Assembly (NCBI GenBank): GCA_005879255.1
Contig: VBKY01000220.1
Location: 1-24,554 of the forward strand
Direction of reading: 5' to 3'
Length of the DNA stretch: 24,554 nucleotides
Source: Deltaproteobacteria bacterium
Lineage (GTDB): Bacteria; Desulfobacterota_B; Binatia; UBA9968
The translations under genes were made by a program, and so were the position numbers. Under the pieces are notes generated by a model. That model was not told the origin of the DNA. It saw only the letters and a list, made by a program, of their open reading frames with translations, and did no database searches. This document shows, piece after piece, positions 15,753-22,726 of the stretch. Numbering within the stretch: position 1 is the stretch's first letter; the number at the start of each line of letters is the position of its first letter.

Positions 15753-16826
15753 TCACCGCGGTGGCAGTTTTTTTGGACCCACCAGTATTTTGAATAGCTC
15801 GATCACTTCCGGGTCGCGTGGAATTTCTCTGATGGCCTTCTCGTGATTCTCCGGCAGCAGCGGCGTCGGATCGTCGGCCGTAAGCTTCCTGTACTCGCGG
15901 GCGAACTCGGGGTCTTTATAGGTTTTGCGGAAAGCATCCTGAAGTATTTCGACCCTGTCTTTGGGAGTTCCAGGCGGCAGCACAAATGGAGTTCCACTGA
16001 TTCTAAACGCTCGCTGCAAGGCGATGACTTTGCGCTCTCGGTCCGTTTTGGCAAAGGTCTCAATCTCGGGAAGCTTGGCGAAGAAAGGATGCGGATGCTT
16101 TTCGCCTTTCGGCGTTTCCATGATCGCATGAATATCGGCCAGACCTTTTTCGAACCAATCTCGGTTGCGTTGCAAGATCGTGTCGGGTCCGGTAGCGCGG
16201 GCATCGATCTCGCCGCGCATCAGCGCCGGATCGAGCTCGGCGCCGCCGAAGGCGGCGATGAATAGCGGATCTTTGAGACCGAGTATATAGGCAAAAAGAC
16301 GACCCTCGTTATAGGTGGAGAAACCGAGCGACTGCGCACCGATTTTGATTCCAGTCGCTGCCCGAAGTTTTTCAATGGTGTTGAAACCGGCTTCTTTGCG
16401 GCTGACAAAAACCGCATGATAGGTACTGTAGGGTGAGCCCAAGTAGTGGAACTTGTCGATGTCGTATAAAACCCCCGACTCGCCGAGCACGGCGAGGGAA
16501 ACCATGGCGGAGCTAAAGTTTCCAATGGTCAACCCGTCGGGACGTGAATTTCTGAAAATGTGATTTGCCGCCTTTCGACTGCCACCGCCAGGCATATACT
16601 CGCTCACAATGGTCGGGTTGCCGGGGATATATTTCTGCAGGAATGGAAACAGCGCTCTTACCCTTAGATCTCCCGTGCCGCCGGGATCGCGCCCCTGAAT
16701 GATGGTGATGGTCTTTCCTTGAAAAAACGAAGTTTGCGCAGCGGAGGGTGCCGCCAAGAGCACGACCGCGGCTGCGACCAGGAGCGTCGCTGCGAGCGAC
16801 GACATTGGCAAACGATCTGTCTCCAT
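15753..16826 (-). CDS. TTT substrate-binding protein (TctC/Bug family)
   Basis: This 357-residue binding protein has an alanine-rich leader ending APSAAQ. The mature part reads TSFFQGKTITIIQGRDPGG with loop PGGTGDLRVRA, EYMPGGGSRKAANHIFRNSR, HYLGSPYSTYHAVFVSRKEA, KIGAQSLGFSTYNEGRLFAY and FVLPPGTPKDRVEIL, ending GPKKLPPR. The RIGAQxVGH motif found in most paralogues is KIGAQSLGF here, a change next to the ligand cleft that may shift specificity. GAGGGGG before ATG 16826 fixes the start. It sits 74 bp after the preceding tctC, separated by a palindrome. Confidence 0.92.
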   Translation of the reverse strand: METDRLPMSSLAATLLVAAAVVLLAAPSAAQTSFFQGKTITIIQGRDPGGTGDLRVRALFPFLQKYIPGNPTIVSEYMPGGGSRKAANHIFRNSRPDGLTIGNFSSAMVSLAVLGESGVLYDIDKFHYLGSPYSTYHAVFVSRKEAGFNTIEKLRAATGIKIGAQSLGFSTYNEGRLFAYILGLKDPLFIAAFGGAELDPALMRGEIDARATGPDTILQRNRDWFEKGLADIHAIMETPKGEKHPHPFFAKLPEIETFAKTDRERKVIALQRAFRISGTPFVLPPGTPKDRVEILQDAFRKTYKDPEFAREYRKLTADDPTPLLPENHEKAIREIPRDPEVIELFKILVGPKKLPPR

Positions 16827-16855
16827 AGTGCCCCCTCTTTCTTGCCGATTAGATC

Positions 16856-16881
16856 AGGGCGACCAGCCGGTCGCCCCTACA
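16856..16881. repeat. Dispersed palindrome gggcgacc-agcc-ggtcgccc, copy 2
   Basis: Identical over 26 bases to 1434 to 1459. It occupies the 74-bp gap between two tctC genes, so its hairpin would form between cistrons in the mRNA. Confidence 0.75.
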
Positions 16882-16900
16882 TTCCTCGCCGCCCGGCGCG

Positions 16901-17959
16901 CTATCGTGGCGGCAAGGGATCTCCACCGACAAGCTTTTTGAATAGCTCGATCACTTCGCGGTCACGGGGGATTTCCCTAATCGCTTTGCTCTGTTCTTCC
17001 GCCATTAGCGGCGTTGCATCGGCGCCCGTCAGTTTCTTGAAATCGCTGAGGAACGCGGGATCGCGAAAGGTTGTGCGCAAGGCTTCCGTCACGGTCTCAA
17101 CGCGCTCTTTCGGAGTGCCCGGTGGAAAAAGGTAAGGTGTGCCAACCGATCTGAATGCCCGGTGCATCAGCAAAAGTCTTTGTTCCCTGACGGATTTCGT
17201 AAAGCTCTCCAACGCCGGCAGTTGCGCAAAGCGAGGGTGCTTTTTGACGCCGGGAGTCTCGAGGATGGCGTGAAAATCTACTGCGCCCTTGTCCATCCAC
17301 TCCGGCGTGCGCTCAATGGATTCGCTCACTTGCGATCTGCCGTCCGCCTCTCCCTGCGTCAGGGCGACAACCATCTCCGGATCGCCGAAACCTGTGACAA
17401 ACTTGGGCTCCTTCAAACCGAGCATGTAAGCAAAAAGACGGCCGGTAAGATAAATTTCGTGGCCGACGGCGTGAGCCACGATTCTCAAACCCGAATGTGC
17501 GCGGAGCTTCTCTAAGGAGTTCAGCCCGAGCCTGCTCATTGTGATGAAAATATAATGCGTGCCAGTGTTGGGCGTGCCAAGGTAGTTAAACTTGTCGATG
17601 TCATACTCGACGCCGGTTTCACCCAGGACGGAACTTACAATCATTCCACTACCGATGTTAGCGAGGATTAAGCCATCGGGACGCGCCCGATGAGCCATGT
17701 AATTCGCCGCCTTTCGACCGCCGGCACCCGGCATGAACTCCATCACGATCGTGGGATTGCCGGGAATATGCTTGGTCAGGTAAGGAATGACCGCTCTGAC
17801 TCTTCTCTCGCCTGCCCCGCCCGGCGTGCTGCCGCGGATGAGTGTGATGGTCTTGCCTTGATAAAAAGGGGCTTGCGGGAGTGCCAAGGTTGGAGCGAAC
17901 TGAAAGATGAGCAGCGTGCTGAGGGCCGCGGGCCAGAGCGGCCGTCTTCGATCCTTCAT
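16901..17959 (-). CDS. TTT substrate-binding protein (TctC/Bug family)
   Basis: This 352-residue protein has a leader ending near ALPQA, then PFYQGKTITLIRGSTPGG. The ligand loop is PGGAGERRVRA, with Glu where most members have Asp; that acidic side chain orients the ligand in Bug proteins, so binding may differ. FMPGAGGRKAANYMAHRARP, NYLGTPNTGTHYIFITMSRL, RIVAHAVGHEIYLTGRLFAY (in place of RIGAQ), AQLPALESF and YLFPPGTPKERVETV follow, ending GGDPLPPR. AGGAGG 6 bases before ATG 17959 gives a strong start. It is the second gene of the block, 119 bp after the divergent first member. Confidence 0.92.
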   Translation of the reverse strand: MKDRRRPLWPAALSTLLIFQFAPTLALPQAPFYQGKTITLIRGSTPGGAGERRVRAVIPYLTKHIPGNPTIVMEFMPGAGGRKAANYMAHRARPDGLILANIGSGMIVSSVLGETGVEYDIDKFNYLGTPNTGTHYIFITMSRLGLNSLEKLRAHSGLRIVAHAVGHEIYLTGRLFAYMLGLKEPKFVTGFGDPEMVVALTQGEADGRSQVSESIERTPEWMDKGAVDFHAILETPGVKKHPRFAQLPALESFTKSVREQRLLLMHRAFRSVGTPYLFPPGTPKERVETVTEALRTTFRDPAFLSDFKKLTGADATPLMAEEQSKAIREIPRDREVIELFKKLVGGDPLPPR

Positions 17960-18035
17960 ACTTTCCTCCTGAGCTTGGAGAAGCTACAGTCTATTTTTCA
18001 ACGTCTCGACACAAGAATAGCGAGCACAGCTCATC

Positions 18036-18063
18036 GTAGGGGCACGGCATGCCGTGCCCCTAC
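18036..18063. repeat. 28-bp perfect palindrome (intercistronic)
   Basis: The half site gtaggggcacggca is followed immediately by its exact reverse complement. It lies in the 119-bp gap between the first and second tctC genes. RNA from either strand would form a 12-to-14-bp GC-rich hairpin. Its ends (gtagggg...cccctac) resemble those of the gggcgacc palindrome, suggesting one wider repeat family. No U-run follows, so it is a REP-like element rather than a clear terminator. Confidence 0.75.
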
Positions 18064-18078
18064 ACGCGACCACAACGA

Positions 18079-19110
18079 TTAGTTTCCTAAAACCTTCTTC
18101 AGCCGATCGATGACATCAGGCGGCTGAGCGGTGACTTCTTTGGCTAACTTGTCGAGCTCCTCGCCACCCACTGGATCGAACTCGTAGTTTCTCTTCTTGA
18201 CCTCGGCACGGAACTGCTCGTCGTTCATGGTTTTCGCGAACGCGTCGCGGAGAATTTTTAACCGATCGGCGGGCATGCCAGGCGGACCAAACATCGGCCG
18301 CCCCATGTCATCGGCGCCGAGCAGCACGGTTGCCAAGCGCCGGCCCGATTCCGCTGTTTTGTATTTGTCCATGATTTCAAAAATCGTCGGGGTTTGCGGT
18401 AGCCGGGCGTCTCTTTTGCTGCCACTCTGAAACATGTGGTGCACAAAGCCATTCTTGCGCCAGGTGTGATAGGGCTCGCGGCCGAAGAATGCTTCAATGG
18501 TAAATGCCCGGCAGTGAATCTCGCCGCGTTCGACGGCCAGGTCGATATCCGTTCCGCCGGGATAGCCGGTTACAATATTAAATTTCGCGCCGACGGTTTC
18601 CAGCAGCAGTTTGGGAAAATAGGAATCAGGACCGGTGACGCCGGTGGCACCGCACTTCGGCGGCTCCTTGGCCGTGCGTACCTCTTCGATAGTCTTGTAG
18701 GGGCTGTCGGCGCGCATATACATCTGGCTGGCGCCGCGCGCAGGCGAGCCGATCCATGTGAACTTCGACCACTCGAACTGGATCTCCGGCCTGCCGATGA
18801 GCTGATTGAGATAAAGCGACGGGATCACCGAACCGATGATCGTCAGACCATCCGGTTTCACAGTGGAATAGAGATAATTCACAGCGACCACGTGCCCCGC
18901 GCCGGGCATGTTTTGCACCAGGAACGTGGGATTGCCGGGTATGTACTTGCCCATGTAATCGACGATCAGGCGCGCCCAGAAATCGTACAAATTGCCCGGC
19001 GGCGTGCCAACGACGACTTTTATGGTTTTGCCTTGGTAGAAGGGCGCCTGGGCGTGCGCGGTGAAACTCCACAGCGAGGAGCAAAGGATCAACAGTAAAG
19101 TTTTCTGCAT
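18079..19110 (-). CDS. TTT substrate-binding protein (TctC/Bug family), divergent member
   Basis: This 343-residue protein is first in the block and the most unlike the rest. The leader ends FTAHAQ, then APFYQGKTIKVVVGTPPG. The ligand loop is PPGNLYDFWARL instead of PGGxGDLRVRA. VQNMPGAGHVVAVNYLYSTV, TWIGSPARGASQMYMRADSP, KCGATGVTGPDSYFPKLLLE and VTGYPGGTDIDLAVERGEIH follow, ending RLKKVLGN without the GPLPPR tail. It has two central cysteines (PPKCGATG and EIHCRA) that its neighbours lack. AGGAGG precedes ATG 19110. The motif set is that of a different TctC subfamily, so it probably joined the locus separately instead of arising by local duplication. Confidence 0.9.
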   Translation of the reverse strand: MQKTLLLILCSSLWSFTAHAQAPFYQGKTIKVVVGTPPGNLYDFWARLIVDYMGKYIPGNPTFLVQNMPGAGHVVAVNYLYSTVKPDGLTIIGSVIPSLYLNQLIGRPEIQFEWSKFTWIGSPARGASQMYMRADSPYKTIEEVRTAKEPPKCGATGVTGPDSYFPKLLLETVGAKFNIVTGYPGGTDIDLAVERGEIHCRAFTIEAFFGREPYHTWRKNGFVHHMFQSGSKRDARLPQTPTIFEIMDKYKTAESGRRLATVLLGADDMGRPMFGPPGMPADRLKILRDAFAKTMNDEQFRAEVKKRNYEFDPVGGEELDKLAKEVTAQPPDVIDRLKKVLGN

Positions 19111-19614
19111 GTTGCGCCTCCTGCAGCCGGGGTATCCTGTCGATTACGTTCGTCGAAGAACCTACTGGGGATCGAACCGCGCCAACGCTTATCGAAATCG
19201 CGAGGGGGCGTCAAGACGGCTTGAGCGGAGATCAAGTGTTTAATCCCCCGCAGCTTGCTGCGTAAGAGCCATTCCTAGACTTCTCAGAGTCCGTCATTCC
19301 CGAATGCTTCTATGGTGGCTCGACTGGGCTCGCCACAGGCGAGACCGGGACTGGTAGACCCCCGACCATTCGACGTGGCTCAGGGTCGTGGTGAGCACAG
19401 TCGAACCACGATTAAAACATTCGGGGGTGACGCCTTTGGGATCAATTTTCATCGCTATCTTCTGATACCCCGTCGGCTGGCTGCTAGGTAGTTCATTCCA
19501 AAATATTGGACGAGCGAGGAGCGCTACGAATTCAAAAGTGGGTCTTTACGGATCAGTTGTTGACTTCGCGCAGCAAAAATTCCTGCCGCCAAATGTTAAG
19601 GTTGCTGCCGCACA
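19111..19614. other. Intergenic gap upstream of the tctC block
   Basis: This 504-bp gap holds the composite repeat copy B (19239 to 19466) and otherwise no recognisable gene or RNA. A promoter for the tctC block should lie in the 19111 to 19238 part or further upstream, but I see no convincing match. Confidence 0.55.
19239..19466. repeat. Composite dispersed repeat, copy B (with nested insertions)
   Basis: It carries the same blocks in the same order and orientation as copy A (11942 to 12090), but is about 80 bp longer. One extra segment (about 19307 to 19343, ggtggctcgactgggctcgc) follows attcccgaat. A second (about 19367 to 19407) is a ttcgacgtggctcagg/gtcgaacc element inserted between acccccga and the cgattaaaacattcggggg block. 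This is a repeat within a repeat. Confidence 0.7.
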
Positions 19615-20742
19615 TCACTTTTTCACCAACGATTCTAGCCAGGGGCGAAACTCATTGATTTTGTCCTTGTGTTCTTCCAAGCCGGTGAAAAGATATTCGC
19701 GCTTGGGGTCGAGGATGTAATAGGGATTTACGATGCCTTCCTTGGGTATGTCGACGCGGAAGGAGTTCTCGCGGGTGAGTTTTTGAAACTGTGTCTGCCC
19801 TTCGCGGCTGAGTATCCAGTTGAGAAAAACTTTGGCCGCGTTCGTATGCGGCGACGAAGCAAGAAATGCTGCCGGGTCAGTTCCCGCACCGACGGCGGCG
19901 ATACCTTCAAAATGGATCGGCACGACCGGTAACCCCTTGGCAGTGAGATCGTCGCAATCCACGCCGCCGATGGCGATAGCGAACTTGCCACCGGCGACCC
20001 AGTCGGCGATCTGCGGCAGATTACGTGAGAGCGTCACATCCATCTCGCCATAAAGCCGCTTTAAATATTCCGGACCGAGATCTTTGCGAGCATAGAGCGT
20101 GTACATTTGATTGCGCGCGCTGCCAACGCGCAAATCCTGCGAGACAATTTTTCCTTTCCACTTGGGCTGAAGAAGATCCCAATAGCTTTTCAGCTCGCTG
20201 GGCTTGACGAGATTAGTGTTGACGCAGGCGGCGGTGTAGGGCACGGCGCGCCACATAGGAATAAATTTATCTTCTTTGTCGGCGAAACAAAGTTTGCCTT
20301 TGAACCATGCCGTAGTGTCGAGAATCTCCGGGAAGACGAGGACCGGACGGATCGGCTGAAGAAATCCCTTCTCCTTCAAGGTTCCAAGCAAGCTATCCGT
20401 CCCGCCGAGAACCAGATCGGCCTGGCGCATGCCGGCGCGCTGCTCGGCCATGATCCTAGAGATAACTTCGCTCATCCGTCCCGGCGTATAATTCACTTTG
20501 ATTTTGGGGAAAGCCTGCTGGAAGATTTCGGTGTAAAGCTTCTGTTGATCTGCGCCCGGTGGGCCATAGATCACGAGCCGGCCATCCTTTTCGGCGGCGC
20601 GTTGGGTCGCGTCCCAGTCAGCTTTCCAATTCGCTGGTGTTTGAGCGGCGAAAGGGTCGCCGCGGATGAGCAGCAGGGGTAGCGCGAGAAAGATCAGGGT
20701 TATCAGCCTCGATCTTCGACTCTTAAGCCAGCACCACTCCAT
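19615..20742 (-). CDS. ABC-type extracellular solute-binding protein (iron/putrescine-type fold)
   Basis: This 375-residue periplasmic binding protein has a basic N-terminus, a long hydrophobic leader (LITLIFLALPLLLIRG) and cleavage near AAQTP. The mature part starts ANWKADWDATQRAAEKDGRL, then VIYGPPGADQQKLYTEIFQQ, KIKVNYTPGRMSEVISRIMA, GGTDSLLGTLKEKGFLQPI, PYTAACVNTNLV, WDLLQPKWKGKIVSQD and ASSPHTNAAKVFLNWILSRE. These are hallmarks of the SBP_bac_6/8 iron(III)-type group. The tyrosine cluster of true ferric-binding proteins is not evident, so an organic ligand is as likely. No ABC permease or ATPase lies beside it. A GTG is possible three bases upstream. Confidence 0.88.
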   Translation of the reverse strand: MEWCWLKSRRSRLITLIFLALPLLLIRGDPFAAQTPANWKADWDATQRAAEKDGRLVIYGPPGADQQKLYTEIFQQAFPKIKVNYTPGRMSEVISRIMAEQRAGMRQADLVLGGTDSLLGTLKEKGFLQPIRPVLVFPEILDTTAWFKGKLCFADKEDKFIPMWRAVPYTAACVNTNLVKPSELKSYWDLLQPKWKGKIVSQDLRVGSARNQMYTLYARKDLGPEYLKRLYGEMDVTLSRNLPQIADWVAGGKFAIAIGGVDCDDLTAKGLPVVPIHFEGIAAVGAGTDPAAFLASSPHTNAAKVFLNWILSREGQTQFQKLTRENSFRVDIPKEGIVNPYYILDPKREYLFTGLEEHKDKINEFRPWLESLVKK

Positions 20743-20769
20743 CACTCCAATGCTCCATTAATCCAGTGA

Positions 20770-21960
20770 TCAGACGCGCGTAATGCGCGGCCGGTGATCG
20801 ACCATTTCGCCCTTGTTCACCAATCGGCCGGAACCGACGACATCGAAATGCAGCATCTCGTTTTCTTTGAGATCGCGCAGAACTCCCGGCGGCTCTTCGC
20901 CGCGCAGAACCGCTTGGATCGCCGACAACCAGAGCCGGCGTACCAGAATGACACCGCGATCCGAGTAACCGAGATGTTCCGCGGCGCGGTTAGCGATGCG
21001 CCCTTGGCCGATCTGCGCGGCGGCGTCCTGGCCATTGACCGTCGTCATGTCGAATTTTACCTGCGTTCCGCGCATGAGCGGCGGCGGCTTGGGTGAGTTC
21101 CGCGCCGGCCGTATCGTCGATTGGCCGTCTTTAAACGGATAGAATTTCAATATGAAGGAGTAAGTGTTGTAGTCGTCCACCGGCATGCGCCAGGCGACGT
21201 CAGCGAAATAAGCATTTGGATCGCCGGGCGGCGAGCCGCCGTCGTGGATGACAAGAATTGGCGGTGTATAGGAAACTTCGCGGTGCCATTCTTTCCCTGG
21301 CTCCGGTCCTTGGCGGCGCGCAACGTAGCTGGCAAACAAATTATCGGCGAGCACTTCAAACTCAGGGGTTTCGGCACGTTCCGGATTCTGCCGCACGCCG
21401 TTCACATCGCGGCCATGCAGGATCGTCGCATGCACCGGATCGAGACAGTTGTCGAGCTGGTTCATGAAGTTGCACTCGCGCAGGTAACCGTTCAGCGTTC
21501 GCTCGCCATCTTGGCGGACGAGAAAATCGTAGCGCGGAAAGGGCGGCGGTTCGCTGCGGCCCATGTAAGCCCAGACGATGCCGCCATGCTCTCGGGTCGG
21601 GTAGGCTTTGAGCTTGATCTTGTCTTTGAAATTACTTCCTGTGGGCTCGCCCGGCTGTTCGATGCAGCTGCCATTCACGTCGTAAACCCAGCCGTGGTAA
21701 CAGCAGCGGATACCGCCGGCTTCGACCCAGCCATATTCCAAAGACGTGCCGCGGTGCGGACAGTTCGGCTCGGTCAAGCCGACGCGGCCAAACTGGTCGC
21801 GAAATAGCAGGAGGTCTTCAGCCAACCGGCGGATAATTTTGGGCTCGTCCGTTTTGACTTCGTCGGAGAAGCTTACTGGTAGCCAGTAACACCTCAACGT
21901 TTCGCCGGCGGGCATTCCCGGCCCGACGCGGGTCATCAAGTCATTTTCGGTCTGGTCCAT
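20770..21960 (-). CDS. Rieske-type aromatic ring-hydroxylating oxygenase, alpha subunit
   Basis: From ATG 21960 there are 396 residues. The Rieske [2Fe-2S] site is NCPHRGTSLEYGW then IRCCYHGWVYD (Cys67, His69, Cys86, His89). The catalytic domain carries NQLDNCLDPVHATILHG, the Asp/His non-haem iron motif. Enzymes of this phthalate/vanillate-demethylase-like class add O2 to, or demethylate, aromatic and other hydrophobic substrates, and need a separate reductase; none is encoded nearby. A longer frame from TTG 22002 adds 14 residues, but MDQTENDLMTRVGPGMPAGE looks like the family's usual start. Soluble and cytoplasmic. It ends 27 bp before the solute-binding protein gene, so the two are probably co-transcribed. 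Confidence 0.9.
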   Translation of the reverse strand: MDQTENDLMTRVGPGMPAGETLRCYWLPVSFSDEVKTDEPKIIRRLAEDLLLFRDQFGRVGLTEPNCPHRGTSLEYGWVEAGGIRCCYHGWVYDVNGSCIEQPGEPTGSNFKDKIKLKAYPTREHGGIVWAYMGRSEPPPFPRYDFLVRQDGERTLNGYLRECNFMNQLDNCLDPVHATILHGRDVNGVRQNPERAETPEFEVLADNLFASYVARRQGPEPGKEWHREVSYTPPILVIHDGGSPPGDPNAYFADVAWRMPVDDYNTYSFILKFYPFKDGQSTIRPARNSPKPPPLMRGTQVKFDMTTVNGQDAAAQIGQGRIANRAAEHLGYSDRGVILVRRLWLSAIQAVLRGEEPPGVLRDLKENEMLHFDVVGSGRLVNKGEMVDHRPRITRV

Positions 21961-22143
21961 GTTTTGCCCCGGGAGGTGGTAAGCGCAATTTTCCTGGAAC
22001 AACTAAGTCAAAAGCCGGCGAAAATACAAGGGGCTTGGCCAACTCCGGGGTTACCAAAACCATAGCAAGCAATGATTCACTGACGACTGTCGTCTAATTG
22101 ATTGAATGGCGTCGCGCTTGCTGGTTAAGCAAGGGAGGTCAAC

Positions 22144-22311
22144 ATGCCCACTTTTCGAATCTGGTACGTTGGGACTGAGGATTTTGCGATCGAGGAGGCG
22201 AGCTCGGAGCTAGAGGCTTGTCGAAAGACTGGGCGGAATTCCGAAGAATGCGAAGTTCAGCAAATTCCGGAAGAGAATATCGTGCGGGAAGCTCTAGCCA
22301 CCGCTATTTAG
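22144..22311 (+). CDS. Small hypothetical protein (55 aa)
   Basis: This is the only plausible plus-strand gene. A strong GGGAGG lies 5 bases before ATG 22144, and the frame runs MPTFRIWYVGTEDFAIEEAS through EACRKTGRNSEECEVQQIPE to TAG. The peptide is acidic and soluble, with two cysteines. It lies between the divergent Rieske oxygenase gene and the convergent ABM gene. I do not recognise it. Short length keeps confidence moderate; the ribosome binding site is the main support. Confidence 0.5.
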   Translation: MPTFRIWYVGTEDFAIEEASSELEACRKTGRNSEECEVQQIPEENIVREALATAI

Positions 22312-22366
22312 CAAAATATTCTGTCTTGAACGGCCGAACGCGCTTCGACATTGAACCTTGGCGATT

Positions 22367-22660
22367 TCAACTCTTCACTTCGTGCAGCACGAAATGCCCG
22401 CCGTCGCTTTTCTGGGTTTGATAGCGCGAGGTCGCTTCCCGCATAGCGTTGTGAGTCGAGGTGCCACGGTGTTGAGTGTGCGCTTCAACGCTGTCCCATT
22501 CTAGCATGACAATAACCCGGCTCGGATCTTCGATGCTAGTGAGAAATTTTATCGAGTGGGAGCCAGCATAGTTGGCCTTCCTGAGAAATTCGCCAAACAC
22601 TTTGACGTATTCGTCGCGCTTTTCCGGCGCGACATGTTGGATGCTGACTTCGTGGATCAT
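22367..22660 (-). CDS. ABM-family (antibiotic biosynthesis monooxygenase-like) protein
   Basis: This 97-residue protein starts MIHEVSIQHVAPEKRDEYVK and continues FGEFLRKANYAGSHSIKFL, DPSRVIVMLEWDSVEAHTQH and FVLHEVKS. The strand-helix-strand pattern with a central LEWDSxExHxxH is the dimeric ferredoxin-like ABM fold. Members are cofactor-free quinol monooxygenases, haem-degrading enzymes or simple stress proteins, so activity cannot be read from sequence. AGGAG precedes the ATG by about 9 bases. It follows the broken cytochrome gene by about 66 bp and precedes the oxygenase gene, so a role in oxidising aromatic or quinone intermediates is possible. Confidence 0.82.
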   Translation of the reverse strand: MIHEVSIQHVAPEKRDEYVKVFGEFLRKANYAGSHSIKFLTSIEDPSRVIVMLEWDSVEAHTQHRGTSTHNAMREATSRYQTQKSDGGHFVLHEVKS

Positions 22661-22726
22661 TTTGTTTCTCCTGTTCCAATTGTTTAAACGTGCGAGCCGT
22701 TAAATACGAAATTTCCGCGCTCGGCG

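Noticed and set aside
18036..18063. Rho-independent terminator
   Set aside because: The palindrome is strong but has no following T-run on either strand, and the flanking genes look co-transcribed.
11942..19466. Composite transposon carrying the tctC block
   Set aside because: The flanking repeats are 149 and 228 bp with no transposase gene or clear terminal inverted repeats; recombination between dispersed repeats is enough.
21961..22002. TTG start for the Rieske oxygenase
   Set aside because: The extra 14 residues do not resemble the family start; ATG 21960 is preferred, though its ribosome binding site is weak.
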